A stretch of DNA of 63,231 nucleotides from Bradyrhizobium sp. ARR65 (GTDB taxonomy: Bacteria > Pseudomonadota > Alphaproteobacteria > Rhizobiales > Xanthobacteraceae), in the NCBI RefSeq assembly GCF_000472385.1, contig NZ_AWZU01000003.1:291557-354787 (forward strand), given 5' to 3'. The notes beneath the pieces were generated by a model. That model searched no databases and was not told the DNA's origin. It saw only the letters and a program-made list of their open reading frames with translations. A program made the position numbers and the translations under genes. Positions within the stretch are counted from its first letter, which is position 1; every line of letters begins with the position of its first letter. Shown here in pieces: positions 48,316-57,105 of the stretch.

Positions 48316-48909
48316 CTAATGCGGCGACAGCGCCGGCGCCTTTGTGGCGAACTGCTCGTCCTGCGGTTTGGCCGGCAGCGCGTTGTGGGTCTTGGCGTAC
48401 TCAATCACCTCGGCGAGCAGTTTCTGCCCGAGCGGTGCGAGCGCGCGCTCCCACAATTCGCGGGCGGTCTCGCCCTTCTTCACGAAGCACCACTCCTGCG
48501 CTGCGATTGCGCCGGCATCCATGCGGTCGGCGAGATGGTAGACGGTGCCACCAGCGATCGGATCGCCTTCCTTGATGGTCCATTCCACCGCGGCGATGCC
48601 GCGATGGCGCGGCAAAAGCGAGGGATGATAGCCGATGCCGCCAAGCTTTGCCGCCGCGAGCGCGTCCTTGCTGACGCGAGCGTGGCTGTGCGCGGTCACG
48701 ATCAAGTCGGTGTTGGGCGCGATCTCGGACGTCGTGACCAGCTTGGGATCGGCCTGCACCACGACCTCGATCCCGACGGCACGCGCGGCAGCGGCGAGGC
48801 GGTCTTCGCCATCGTGCACCACGACCCGTGCGACCTCGACCCCATGCTCCCTAAGCATGTTGAATGTGGTCACACCAAAATGGCGGGAGCCGATGAGGGT
48901 AATCCGCAT
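48316..48909 (-). CDS. Formyltransferase-fold protein (short, Fmt/PurN-like)
   Basis: A 197-residue formyltransferase-domain protein. It contains MRITLIGSRHFGVTTFNMLR, the catalytic-loop region YHPSLLPRHRGIAAVEW and HLADRMDAGAIAAQEW with the catalytic Asp. The canonical Asn of the N-x-H-x-S-L-L-P motif is replaced (GYHPSLLP, Gly at the Asn position), so formyl transfer may be altered or lost. It lacks the C-terminal tRNA-binding domain of Fmt. ATG at 48909 is the family-like start; 41 residues upstream in frame are discarded. Confidence 0.83.
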   Translation of the reverse strand: MRITLIGSRHFGVTTFNMLREHGVEVARVVVHDGEDRLAAAARAVGIEVVVQADPKLVTTSEIAPNTDLIVTAHSHARVSKDALAAAKLGGIGYHPSLLPRHRGIAAVEWTIKEGDPIAGGTVYHLADRMDAGAIAAQEWCFVKKGETARELWERALAPLGQKLLAEVIEYAKTHNALPAKPQDEQFATKAPALSPH

Positions 48910-49331
48910 GGTCGTCCTTTCGTACGCGCGGGCAGTCGGCCCGTCGATAGCATGTTGCGGCGCTCCAGGTGGAAGGCCGGCGCTGGTTATCAACAGACGG
49001 GGCGAGAATCGAGGCCAAGTTTTTTGCGCCATTTGCGGCCGCGTTTGGGCGCGGCTCGCAAAGCGAGCGAAGACGGATCTTTAAAGCTTTGATGCTTTTA
49101 TATAAAGGCCGCACCGCCGCGCGGCCGAATAGCCGGGTGCCGCGCCTGTCACAACCTACCCCAGGGCACGAGCGCTCGGCTATTTGCCACGGCTGACGGC
49201 AACACCTGATCGGCGCTCCCGTTCAACGATGCGTCCTTCCATCTAGCAGGTTTAAAGCCCTCGCGCCGAGAATTCGTTGCTCCTCCGCGCGGAAGGCGAG
49301 GAACACCACCTGCTATTGGACCCAGCTCAAC
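48910..49331. other. Intergenic region, no gene recognised
   Basis: About 420 bp upstream of the formyltransferase gene with no convincing frame. It contains a short AT-richer patch near 49080-49105 (ctttaaagctttgatgcttttatat) where the formyltransferase promoter may lie, and GC-rich dyads around 49120-49160. Confidence 0.35.
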
Positions 49332-49415
49332 TAGCGCCCCAGCACGTGCCAGATGACCACGAGCGCCGCGATCAACAGCAGGCTCATGATGAGACGGTGC
49401 CAGATGCCCTTCATT
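49332..49415 (-). CDS. Possible 27-residue membrane peptide
   Basis: ATG at 49415 to TAG at 49332 encodes MKGIWHRLIMSLLLIAALVV followed by IWHVLGR: a basic start and one membrane helix. It looks like a single-pass microprotein and similar tiny hydrophobic proteins are annotated in Bradyrhizobium. No clear ribosome site precedes it, so the call is tentative. Confidence 0.35.
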
Positions 49416-49464
49416 GCAGGACGGGTCTCACTGCGCGCTGATCCCGGTCGGAGAAGGGCCGCGC

Positions 49465-49911
49465 CTAGAATTCGCTGGACGATTCAATGCGCTGCAGCAT
49501 GATCGCCTCGCGGCAGAGCTGCGCGAACCAGATCAATAGGCCACTTCCCAACAGGAACGTCGTGAAATCCCTGTAATCCGCAGGGGTCAGCGGGCTGAAC
49601 TCGAAAACAGGCGGCAGAAACGCCCACCAAACGATGGGGATGGACAGGAGCGCGGCGCAAGCCCCTGCGGGTACGCCTGCAAGCAGGCTCGCCAGCAGCA
49701 CCGCCGGAAAGAACGTTGCGAAGTACAGCGTGGCGCCCAGGCAATCGAACAGCATGCGCAGGCCGATCGCGACCGCCAGAACGGATAGCGCGGTCAGGAA
49801 CGCAGCCGGCGACCAAGGCTTGAGCTTAAAAAACAGGTGGGTCCTCGAAAATCCGTTACGCAACGCTTGCCCCCGCGCGCTCGAAACAAGCGGCCCGCCC
49901 CGTTTGGCCAC
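49465..49911 (-). CDS. DUF4118-domain membrane protein
   Basis: A 148-residue membrane protein with four helices and the DUF4118 pattern CLGATLYFATFFPAVLLASL, AGVPAGACAALLSIPIVWW and a last helix FLLGSGLLIWFAQLCREAI. DUF4118 is the membrane module of KdpD and many hybrid histidine kinases; here it stands alone, with no kinase domain. It may be a truncated sensor or a partner of a separate kinase. Nothing adjacent suggests which. Confidence 0.75.
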   Translation of the reverse strand: MAKRGGPLVSSARGQALRNGFSRTHLFFKLKPWSPAAFLTALSVLAVAIGLRMLFDCLGATLYFATFFPAVLLASLLAGVPAGACAALLSIPIVWWAFLPPVFEFSPLTPADYRDFTTFLLGSGLLIWFAQLCREAIMLQRIESSSEF

Positions 49912-50063
49912 GGAGCGTAGGGTTAGCGCCGGGGGAAGGCTTGTGCAACAGGTGGATGATGGAGCACCGCAACAGCGATTGCCGGGGCAGGGCGGTTAAC
50001 GCGGGTTCGAGGGCAGTGCTTCTTCACTGCTCAGGCCCTCTTGCGGTGCAGCGCGGAGCCTCA

Positions 50064-50294
50064 TCATGGTCTCCCGCCGGTCCCCGGCGAGGACCCGCCA
50101 TAGGTGGATGAGCCGGTCCCGCTGAGAGTCGTGGGGCCGCCCGCCGCACCATTCGGATTACCCGAATTGGACGAGTGGCGCATCATGTTCATCGAGTGGC
50201 GCATGCCATGGTGTGTGCGCTTGTAGCCATGCGCGAGTGCGACCGTGCTTGAAAGTGCAAAGGCAGAGGCGAGTACTATCGTCGCGAGTTTCAT
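50064..50294 (-). CDS. Secreted His/Met-rich small protein
   Basis: A 76-residue product with a signal peptide (MKLATIVLASAFALSSTVAL, cleavage near ALA-H). The mature part begins HGYKRTHHGMRHSMNMMRHS, with many His and Met that could bind copper or other metals, followed by a Gly/Ser/Asn/Thr-rich tail. ATG 50294 is preceded by AAGGGA. The upstream promoter at 50325 has the pattern of general-stress (EcfG) promoters. Metal binding is inference. Confidence 0.72.
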   Translation of the reverse strand: MKLATIVLASAFALSSTVALAHGYKRTHHGMRHSMNMMRHSSNSGNPNGAAGGPTTLSGTGSSTYGGSSPGTGGRP

Positions 50295-50324
50295 GACGGG
50301 TCCCTTGTGAATCCTTCGCGACAC

Positions 50325-50349
50325 AACCAAGCGTGGCGGTGGATGTTCC
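50325..50349 (-). promoter_or_regulatory. EcfG-like general stress promoter
   Basis: On the minus strand GGAAC (50345-50349), 16-bp spacer, GGTT (50325-50328). The consensus of the alphaproteobacterial stress sigma factor is GGAAC-N16/17-CGTT, so the match is perfect at -35 and three of four at -10. It lies about 30 bp before the start codon of the His/Met-rich protein. Regulation by PhyR-EcfG is a prediction. Confidence 0.4.
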
Positions 50350-50496
50350 TAGCCACTATGGTCCGGGTAGATTTGGCTTCACCCGTGCAAGTTGGAAGGC
50401 CTCGTCTGCGATTTCTGGAGGAACCTCATCTGCGCACATCGATTATCGCGTTAGTTGCGGCATGAAAGCTGCTTCCCGAATTTGCGGAGGACATTC

Positions 50497-50694
50497 ATGG
50501 CCGAACGTTCCGATCTCATCCGCGAGGCGGCCGAACTCAGGCAGCAGGCGGAGCAAGAAGCCGACAAGACCATACGCCGCCGGCTGATCCGCATGGCCGA
50601 ACGTTACGAGCATCTCGCAGAGAGCCAAGGTTGGTCCGAAGCGCATCCCACGACGGTCGCATCGCTTGGCGACGTCTTCATCAAAGGCGAGTGA
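50497..50694 (+). CDS. Small helical protein of unknown function
   Basis: A 65-residue, highly charged helical protein (MAERSDLIREAAELRQQAEQ, TIRRRLIRMAERYEHLAESQ). ATG 50497 is preceded by GGAGG; a longer frame from 50455 is rejected. Many such small heptad-rich proteins are found in Bradyrhizobium; function unknown. Confidence 0.72.
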   Translation: MAERSDLIREAAELRQQAEQEADKTIRRRLIRMAERYEHLAESQGWSEAHPTTVASLGDVFIKGE

Positions 50695-50819
50695 GGCGCG
50701 ATCCGGGCGATCGGCGGCACGGCGCGCTGCCGGGCGCCATCTGCAGCGTTGCAATAAACGCGATGGGCGCACTCAATGATGGGCGATGAGTGCGCGAAGG
50801 CAGTTCTGCTGGAAGACGA

Positions 50820-51011
50820 CTAGTGCTCGAAGACCAGGCTCGCCTGGCGCTCGTCCCCTTTCGGCTGAGACGGTGCGACGCTCACGTCGTGATCCTTTTC
50901 GACGATCTCGTAGCCGCAGGCATCAAGCCAAGCGATCAGCCGGTCTGCCATGGTGCGGTCATAGCCTGGGTAGGCTCGAGCGATAGCTTCTCGGGGCGTG
51001 AGCTTGCGCAT
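50820..51011 (-). CDS. Small protein of unknown function
   Basis: A 63-residue soluble protein beginning MRKLTPREAIARAYPGYDRT, then ADRLIAWLDACGYEIVEKDH. No family is recognised. Start ATG 51011 has AGGAA 7 nt upstream. It is convergent with the gene at 50497. Confidence 0.6.
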   Translation of the reverse strand: MRKLTPREAIARAYPGYDRTMADRLIAWLDACGYEIVEKDHDVSVAPSQPKGDERQASLVFEH

Positions 51012-51144
51012 GGTGCATTCCTGTTTGTCTCGTTACTAAAAGTGGGGAGCGGAGATGGGCCAAAACAGGCCAGCAACACGACAACGTGAAGATATGCCGG
51101 GCCGCGGTGCGAGCCGGATCATCGTCGCCTGATCGGGAGCACGA

Positions 51145-51225
51145 TCAGAAATAAGCCTCGACCGCATGGGCCACGAAAATGCTCGCGCTAAAAAATGCGA
51201 CTAGGAGTGCCAATGCCTCGACCAT
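51145..51225 (-). CDS. Possible 26-residue membrane microprotein
   Basis: ATG 51225 to TGA 51145 encodes a single-helix peptide, MVEALALLVAFFSASIFVAH followed by AVEAYF. AAGGA is present 8 nt upstream of the start, which supports translation. It resembles very small hydrophobic proteins annotated in related genomes. Function unknown. Confidence 0.5.
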   Translation of the reverse strand: MVEALALLVAFFSASIFVAHAVEAYF

Positions 51226-51485
51226 CGAACTCGTCCTTACGCCAAACCCTGCCTTATTTTCTTTATGGCTCCCTTATAGAAGTCCGCTGGTTTCAGGATG
51301 GTTTCGTCGGGTCGTAAAAATGGTTTCGTCCATGAGATTTCGCAGAGCGGAAGGTCGCGGTTCCCCGACCCGGGGCGGACCATGAGATGCTGCGAGAAGG
51401 GAGCCACGCAAGCCCTTGATGTGCCTGGAAGCAGGAGTCCGCTCGCGGGTCCGAAGGTCCCGTCCTGGAATCTTCGCCGGGCCTA

Positions 51486-51716
51486 CTAAGCCTCAAGTTC
51501 AAGCATTTCGCGGAATACCGTTGACGGGTCCAGCGATTGCCAGCTTGGCCAGGACGGAGCGACCACCTCGACGATTGTCTCCAGCACTGGCCGCACAACC
51601 GGGCATGTCCGGCAGTCACATCCTCCGATCTCAGCCAGATCACGCTCGCATCGTTGGCTCTGGGCGCGTTGTCCTGCCATTTGCGTAGCCAGGGTAAAAA
51701 GCCGTTTCAAAGACAC
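51486..51716 (-). CDS. Possible small Cys-containing protein
   Basis: A 76-residue frame from GTG 51716 with the Cys cluster GGCDCRTCPVVRPVL and a C-terminal acidic helix (SLDPSTVFREMLELEA). The CxCxxC cluster could bind metal. No family match is recognised and the ribosome site is weak, so it may not be a gene. Confidence 0.4.
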   Translation of the reverse strand: MSLKRLFTLATQMAGQRAQSQRCERDLAEIGGCDCRTCPVVRPVLETIVEVVAPSWPSWQSLDPSTVFREMLELEA

Positions 51717-52056
51717 GGAGTATCTGCTCTTCGCTAACCGTAGATCCGTTGGCTGTGATTGAGTTGCACGGCGGAAACGGCGTGCAGCGCGTGGATCGCG
51801 CCGGCGCTGGTCGTGGCTTTCCAGCCTGCAGCGCCTGCAACATGGCTATCCGCGCCATCGCGGACCTTTGAACTCGGACAAGAACGGCCAGTTGATTGCC
51901 GCCTTGGCGAACTCAACGAGCTGGCGACGGAGTTCCTGCTTGCAGCACTTGCAGGTACATAGGTTTGGATGTTCAATTCGAGCAGCTCACGGCCAAGCAG
52001 ACCTTGGCTGCGTCTCCGGTAAGCAGCCGGCCTTTGCGGAGACCATGGAGCACCGC
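51717..52056. other. Intergenic region, possible degraded small gene
   Basis: No complete gene is seen. On the minus strand near 51840-51970 an open frame without a start codon reads LCTCKCCKQELRRQLVEFAK and ends at a stop, like the tail of a small zinc-finger protein. It may be a remnant or chance. The promoter of the gene at 52057 should lie in this stretch. Confidence 0.3.
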
Positions 52057-52671
52057 ATGCGCAACTTTTTTGTTTTGGTGGTCGTCGGGATTTTGCTCGC
52101 GGGTGGATACGTTTGGGTTATGGAGCCTTCCGAACAGGCCGCACCACGGCCGCAGCTTTCGAAAGACGCCATACAGCCGCAAGCCGATGGTCTCGCGAAG
52201 GAAGGCTCAGCTAAGCCCGCTACGCCTAACGAAATTGCGATCCGACCCTCGACAAACGAGCAGGCAGGGAAGTCCTTGCAGACCATTACAGCTGACAGCC
52301 CAGTCGGACAGCTCGGGAGCGATGGCGCACGAGCCCACGCTGAAGAAACGCCGGCAGGGGTGGCAGCTGAAACCAGAGGTGATCACGCAACAATTGGTTT
52401 GGGGCATCCAGAGCGGACCGTGAAGTCGCGATCACTGGCTACCATTGCACCGTCTGAAGCTGATCGCCTGTCGCACCCGGAGGTTGGGTCGAGCATAACA
52501 AACGAGCCCTGGACCGCCGGAGAGAACGGCCAAGAGCTCCGAAAGGCACGGCGAGGCTCACAAGGACGACGCTATATACACCGGCAGTATTTGGCTGGCC
52601 AACGTTTCTCTGAATTGATCAAGCGTCCCTTAGAACTCCGCTGTGTAGCTTGCGTCATGTTCAATCCCTAG
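52057..52671 (+). CDS. Single-pass membrane protein of unknown function
   Basis: A 204-residue protein: an N-terminal membrane helix (MRNFFVLVVVGILLAGGYVW) and a long, low-complexity periplasmic part rich in Pro, Ala, Glu, Thr and Ser, ending with a basic patch (KARRGSQGRRYIHRQYL) and two Cys (RCVACVMF). The ATG at 52057 has GGAG 6 nt upstream. No family recognised. Base composition here is less GC-rich than in the core genes, which suggests a fast-evolving or acquired gene. Confidence 0.5.
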   Translation: MRNFFVLVVVGILLAGGYVWVMEPSEQAAPRPQLSKDAIQPQADGLAKEGSAKPATPNEIAIRPSTNEQAGKSLQTITADSPVGQLGSDGARAHAEETPAGVAAETRGDHATIGLGHPERTVKSRSLATIAPSEADRLSHPEVGSSITNEPWTAGENGQELRKARRGSQGRRYIHRQYLAGQRFSELIKRPLELRCVACVMFNP

Positions 52672-53047
52672 CAGTCACAAGCGGACTGGGCTTTGCCACT
52701 TTGATGAGCCGGCGTGATCGTCCGTGGCGTTTCGGCTGCAACCCTCACAAGCGCACCAGCCCGATCTTCGTTATCCGCGCCACGCATCACGATTTGAGCA
52801 CATCATCTGGCACGGGCGAGGGCGGCACCAGGGCGGGCATCTACAAGCGATGCCGCCGATGTGACCGATCGTGAAGCCGTTGGACCTTGGGCCAGGCTCG
52901 CGCGAACACACATGATCGACAGCGGGCAATTGCATCCTCCCCCAGCAGCCCGCACGGCAGCGGTCCCGGCTCGCCCCGGCTGGGACCGCGAGCCCCCAAA
53001 GGCTCAAAAAGATTCAGAAGCGGCCTTGGTCCATTGGAGCGAATGCA
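52672..53047. other. Intergenic region, no gene recognised
   Basis: About 375 bp without a convincing gene. A hairpin formed by CGGTCCC and GGGACCG (52961-52988) lies upstream of the secreted protein at 53048 and could terminate the preceding transcript or sit in the leader of the next. Confidence 0.4.
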
Positions 53048-53290
53048 ATGCGTGCGGTTTTGGGTTTAGGACTGTTGGTCGCCTTGGGTGCTTCCGCGGC
53101 TGCGGCAACGGTGCATCACGCCCGTCCGCGCCACCACGTCTTCATTCGTCCCGGCGTGGCCTCGAGCTTTGCCGCCGTTCCAGGCTCGGTTTACGCGCCG
53201 CCTCCGCCGCCGGCCTATTACGGCGACACCCCGAGCTACAACGATCCGTCCAAGTTTGGCGGCGAAGCAGCGGCGCCGACAACGTACTGA
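53048..53290 (+). CDS. Small secreted Pro/Tyr-rich protein
   Basis: An 80-residue product with a signal peptide (MRAVLGLGLLVALGASAAAA) and a mature part with His/Arg (TVHHARPRHHVFIRPG), then a Pro/Tyr-rich segment (YAPPPPPAYYGDTPSYND). No cysteine and no family. TTGGAG lies shortly upstream. Similar small proline-rich exported proteins are frequent in Bradyrhizobium; function unknown. Confidence 0.65.
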   Translation: MRAVLGLGLLVALGASAAAATVHHARPRHHVFIRPGVASSFAAVPGSVYAPPPPPAYYGDTPSYNDPSKFGGEAAAPTTY

Positions 53291-53371
53291 GTGGGCGTCG
53301 GGCCGTACTTCGGCGGGCTGAGGCCGAAAGATTTGAAGCAGCGCTTTTGCGCCTAAGTGCCTGATCTTGTT

Positions 53372-53447
53372 TGGTGAGCGCGCTGGGGATCGAACCCAGG
53401 ACCCCGTGATTAAAAGTCACGTGCTCTACCGTCTGAGCTACGCGCTC
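53372..53447 (-). tRNA. tRNA-Lys (anticodon UUU)
   Basis: A 76-nt gene including encoded CCA. All arms pair: acceptor GAGCGCG/CGCGCTC, D arm GCTC/GAGC, anticodon stem CGTGA/TCACG with loop CTTTTAA (anticodon TTT at 53412-53414), T arm CTGGG/CCCAG with TTCGATC loop. Confidence 0.97.
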
Positions 53448-53664
53448 GCTCCCTTGACCATGGTTGCCGCATCCGAAGCGTCGCGGCTTGTCTTGCACCA
53501 TGCTCCGGCCCGCGCTGTGTAGGGGTCGATCCCCCGCGGGTCAATAGTTGCGAATGGGACCCGTACAAAGCGGGCCTCTGCCCGGATTCCGCAACTCCAG
53601 GCCACCGTTAGGCGCCCTTCTTTAGGAGATAAAGGCACGAATCGTCAAAACCATCCAAACCCAA

Positions 53665-56331
53665 TCAGCGGCCGTCGCGCGGGACCTCGCTGCCGGCGCG
53701 CTGGGGCGGGGCGACCGGGAGGGCGACCGGGCGCAGGCCGATCAGTTCCGCCGTTCGCACGGCGGTGTTGCGCCAGAAGGCGAAGGAGTTCGCCCGTGAG
53801 AGCTCCAGCGTGGCGATCGCGACCGCCGACAGAAAGGGCAGGCTCTCCAGCACCAGCACGACGGCGAAAATATAGATCTCGTGGATCTGCCGCGCGCTGT
53901 TGGTGGCGATCAGCACGCCCGCGCCGGCCAGCAGCAGCACGGCGATTACGGCCTCCCAGAACGCCTGGAACTCGATCGACATCCGCGACAGCCCACCCTT
54001 GGATGTCCGCGCAAAGGGCAGGTGCTCGGTGATCAGGCCCTGCGCGACCGCGCGGCACACCGTCCATTGCACGCTCATGGCCGCAATCATCGCGCCCAGC
54101 ATCTGCCCGGTCTTCACCGGCACCCGCAGGCGGTACATCACCAGGAAATGCCCCAGCGAGACCACGAAGGCCGCGATGATCGGCAGCGTCAGGATGCGGT
54201 CGGGAATGGCGATGTCGGCAAAGGCCACGATCGGCACCCAGATCAGGTTCAGGATCGCCACCAGCACACCCAGGCTTTCCGCGCCGAGCCAGTTCAGCCA
54301 GCCCAGCGAGAATTCGCGCTTCTGATCCGGCGTCAGCCGGCTCGCGCCGGGCAGGAAACGCCGCCAGTGCTTCTTGACGATCTGGAAGCCGCCATAGGCC
54401 CAGCGATGGCGCTGCTTCTTGAAGGCCTCGTAAGTGTCGGGCAGGAGCCCCTGGCCGTAACGGCTGTTGGTGTAATGCGTGAGCCAGCCGAGCTCCTGGA
54501 TCGCAAGGCCGAGATCGGTGTCCTCGCAAATGGTGTCGCTCGACCAGCCGCCGGCCATGTCCATGGCCGCGCGGCGGATCAGGCACATCGTGCCGTGCAC
54601 GATGATGGCGTTCTCCTCGTTGCGCTGGACCATGCCGATGTCGAAGAAGCCGGCATATTCGCCGTTCATGACGTAGTGCATCAGCGAGCGGTCTTCGTCA
54701 CGATGGTCCTGCGGCGCCTGCACGAGGCCGACGCGCGGATCGTTGAAGACGGGCACCAGGTCTTTCAGCCAGTCGGGGTGAACCACATAATCGGCATCGA
54801 TGATGCCGATTATCTCCGCATCCGCCGCCGTGCGGTCCATGGCGATACGCAGCGCGCCGGCCTTGAAACCCGAGACCTTCTCGGCATTGATGAACTTGAA
54901 GCGCTCGCCGAGCGCGCGGCAGTGATCCTGGATCGGCTGCCAGAACGCGGGATCGGGCGTGTTGTTGATGATGACCACGCATTCGAAGTTTGGATAGTCG
55001 AGCCGGGCCAGAGCATCGAGCGTCTGCTTCAGCATCTCCGGCGGCTCGAAATAGGCCGGCACGTGGATCGATACTTTCGGGTATGCGGCTCCGGCTGCAA
55101 TGGCGCGCATGTTCCTGCCCTTCACCAGCAGGCGGCGCGGCAGATGGCCGAACGCGACGGCCGCGATTTCCTCGATCCGTGCCATCGCGATCAGGATCAG
55201 CGGGACCAACAGGATGAGGCCCAAGGTCAGCGCGAAGGCCGAGCCGAACACGAAATAATGGCCGTTCCAATAGGCGAACACGGTGGCGATCCAGGCGCCG
55301 ACGCCGTTGGCGGCGGCCGACAGCACCAGGGCCTGCGGCGCGGTCGGCGCTGCCATGCTCAGGATCGGCAGCGACATCAGGATGCCGACCAGAAGCGCGA
55401 TCGTGGCCAGCTTCCAGTAATCTGGATTCACGATCGGTCCGGTCCAGGAAAACTTCGGCTCGCGCGCGGCGTTGAGGACGCCCCAGTAAGGACCGACGCC
55501 GCCCTCGAAGAATTTCCAGGGCTGATCGATCGCCTCGACGATGTTGTATTCCATGCCGATGGACTCGGCCCGGGTGACGAAATTACGCAGCACCGTGGCC
55601 TGCTGGAACGGTCCGGGGTCGGCATTGAGCAGATTGTAGCCGGCGCTGGGCCAGCCGAACTCGGCGATGACCACCCGCTTGCCGGGATATTTCTCGCGCA
55701 GCAACTGGTAGAGATAGACGGCCTGATCGACGGCCTGGGCGGAGGAGAAATTCTCCCAGTAGGGCAGAACGTGCGCGGCGATGAAATCGACATTCGACGC
55801 CAGGGACGGATTGTCGCGCCAGATGTTCCAGATTTCGCCGGTCGTGACGGGGACGTTGACCGACTTCTTCACCCGCTTGATGAGCTCGATCAGGTCGTCG
55901 ACCTTCTGTTCGCCGCGGTAGATCGTCTCGTTGCCGACGACGATGCCGATCACGTTGCTGTTGCGGCGGGCGAGATTGATCGCGGCCTCGATCTCGCGCT
56001 CGTTGCGGTCGGAGTTTTTGTCGATCCACGCGCCGACGGTGACCTTGAGCCCGAACTCGGCGGCGATCGGCGGCACCAGCTCGACGCCTCCCGTCGACGA
56101 ATAAAGACGGATCGCCCGCGTTATCGTCGAGAGCTTCTTCATGTCGGCGCGGATGCGCTCGATCGTCGGGATGTTGTCGACGTCCGGGTGGGCCGTCCCT
56201 TCGAACGGTGCGTAGGAGACGCTGGGCAGCATGCCCTTGAAATCAGGTGCCTCCTGCTTGTCCTGAAGAATCCCCCAGAGCGCCGCGTGAACGGCGCTGA
56301 CAAACAGCAGAACGGCAACGACGGCGCGCAT
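53665..56331 (-). CDS. ndvB: Cyclic beta-(1,3),(1,6)-glucan synthase, GH17-like plus GT2
   Basis: An 888-residue inner-membrane protein. The N-terminal half, after one helix, is a GH17-like domain (SVSYAPFEGTAHPD, the acid GIVVGNETIYRG, the nucleophile region VIAEFGWPSAG). Helices follow, then a GT2 domain: PKVSIHVPAYFEPPEMLKQT, the DxD-like EIIGIIDADYVVHPDW, ICEDTDLGL and QRHRW, and five more C-terminal helices. Size and architecture match NdvB of Bradyrhizobium japonicum (about 102 kDa), which polymerises glucose into beta-1,3 chains for osmoadaptation and nodulation. It is divergent from ndvC, with ndvD next to it on the same strand. Confidence 0.85.
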   Translation of the reverse strand: MRAVVAVLLFVSAVHAALWGILQDKQEAPDFKGMLPSVSYAPFEGTAHPDVDNIPTIERIRADMKKLSTITRAIRLYSSTGGVELVPPIAAEFGLKVTVGAWIDKNSDRNEREIEAAINLARRNSNVIGIVVGNETIYRGEQKVDDLIELIKRVKKSVNVPVTTGEIWNIWRDNPSLASNVDFIAAHVLPYWENFSSAQAVDQAVYLYQLLREKYPGKRVVIAEFGWPSAGYNLLNADPGPFQQATVLRNFVTRAESIGMEYNIVEAIDQPWKFFEGGVGPYWGVLNAAREPKFSWTGPIVNPDYWKLATIALLVGILMSLPILSMAAPTAPQALVLSAAANGVGAWIATVFAYWNGHYFVFGSAFALTLGLILLVPLILIAMARIEEIAAVAFGHLPRRLLVKGRNMRAIAAGAAYPKVSIHVPAYFEPPEMLKQTLDALARLDYPNFECVVIINNTPDPAFWQPIQDHCRALGERFKFINAEKVSGFKAGALRIAMDRTAADAEIIGIIDADYVVHPDWLKDLVPVFNDPRVGLVQAPQDHRDEDRSLMHYVMNGEYAGFFDIGMVQRNEENAIIVHGTMCLIRRAAMDMAGGWSSDTICEDTDLGLAIQELGWLTHYTNSRYGQGLLPDTYEAFKKQRHRWAYGGFQIVKKHWRRFLPGASRLTPDQKREFSLGWLNWLGAESLGVLVAILNLIWVPIVAFADIAIPDRILTLPIIAAFVVSLGHFLVMYRLRVPVKTGQMLGAMIAAMSVQWTVCRAVAQGLITEHLPFARTSKGGLSRMSIEFQAFWEAVIAVLLLAGAGVLIATNSARQIHEIYIFAVVLVLESLPFLSAVAIATLELSRANSFAFWRNTAVRTAELIGLRPVALPVAPPQRAGSEVPRDGR

Positions 56332-56526
56332 CGCGACTAGACCAGATGGGGCATGCAGTGGGACATGCGAACCTGTCCCCTAGGTTCGACCGACACGACG
56401 GCGACTAAAGGATAGTCCTGCCACGCCATTACACAACTGATATGACGCCATGGCGTTTTAAGGGCGCAGCATTCAACTCGCATGGTCCAGATGGTTGCTA
56501 GCCCATCAAACCTGAACGCGGGCTGA

Positions 56527-57105
56527 CTACTTCGCGGGCGGCTGAGGCGAGGCTTGCGGCTGCGGATTGGCCGGTGTTGGCGTCGGCGCGGGAGTTGCAC
56601 CCGCGGTCGCGGGCGGGTTCGACGGCGCGGCCGCCACGGCCTGCGGCTGGGCGCCCGGATTGATCCAGCAGGCGTGGACGTGGTCCCGCAGACTGTTGGG
56701 GACTTTGTCGTCGATCTGGTTGGCGAAACGGGTCAGGCAGCGGAAGGCGGCCTGGATATGGCCACCGGGACAGCCGAAGCGGTCATACAGATCGAGGTGA
56801 CGGAAGGCGGTGTCGAGATCGTCGACCCAGACGAGCTGCACCACGCGCCGGCCGAGCCAGACGCATTCGGGGTTTCCGGCAGGGCCGTTGATGGCCTGCG
56901 CCGCTTCGACGAATTGGTCGATCTTGTGCTGGCTCTCCTTGGCCGCGTCCGCCTGGTTGGCCGCGGCGGGTTTGCCCGACTGCTCCTGGGCCTTGTTATC
57001 GCCACTTTGGGCGAAGGCAGTTCCGATACTCAAGAGGGCGATAAGCCCGGGGACAGCGAGACGGCGCACAGTGATGTTCTTAAGCTCAAGCACCCGTCGA
57101 CGCAT
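56527..57105 (-). CDS. ndvD: Secreted protein of the glucan locus, NdvD-like
   Basis: A 192-residue protein with a signal peptide (VRRLAVPGLIALLSIGTAFA-Q), an Ala/Lys/Gln-rich linker, a core with four Cys (GNPECVWLGRRVVQLVWVDD, RFGCPGGHIQAAFRCLTRFA, VHACWINPG) and a Pro/Ala/Thr-rich C-terminal tail. In B. japonicum a third glucan gene, ndvD, lies between ndvB and ndvC; this gene has that position. Start ATG 57105 (MRRRVLELK) is preferred; an upstream ATG at 57183 would add 26 Gly/Arg-rich residues. Assignment rests on position and secreted nature; sequence identity to NdvD could not be checked. Confidence 0.6.
   Translation of the reverse strand: MRRRVLELKNITVRRLAVPGLIALLSIGTAFAQSGDNKAQEQSGKPAAANQADAAKESQHKIDQFVEAAQAINGPAGNPECVWLGRRVVQLVWVDDLDTAFRHLDLYDRFGCPGGHIQAAFRCLTRFANQIDDKVPNSLRDHVHACWINPGAQPQAVAAAPSNPPATAGATPAPTPTPANPQPQASPQPPAK

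Noticed and set aside
50410..50450. A second GGAAC on the plus strand considered as an EcfG promoter for the gene at 50497
   Set aside because: No GTT-type -10 at 16-17 bp; the nearest CGTT is about 24 bp away.
51838..51970. Minus-strand frame with CTCKCCK-type Cys cluster as a zinc-finger gene
   Set aside because: No start codon follows the upstream stop and no family could be named; noted only in the gap entry.
53881..56340. An 819-codon plus-strand frame opposite ndvB
   Set aside because: Shadow of ndvB with Asp/His/Arg-rich composition and no recognisable domain; similar shadows lie opposite uvrA, gyrA and serS.
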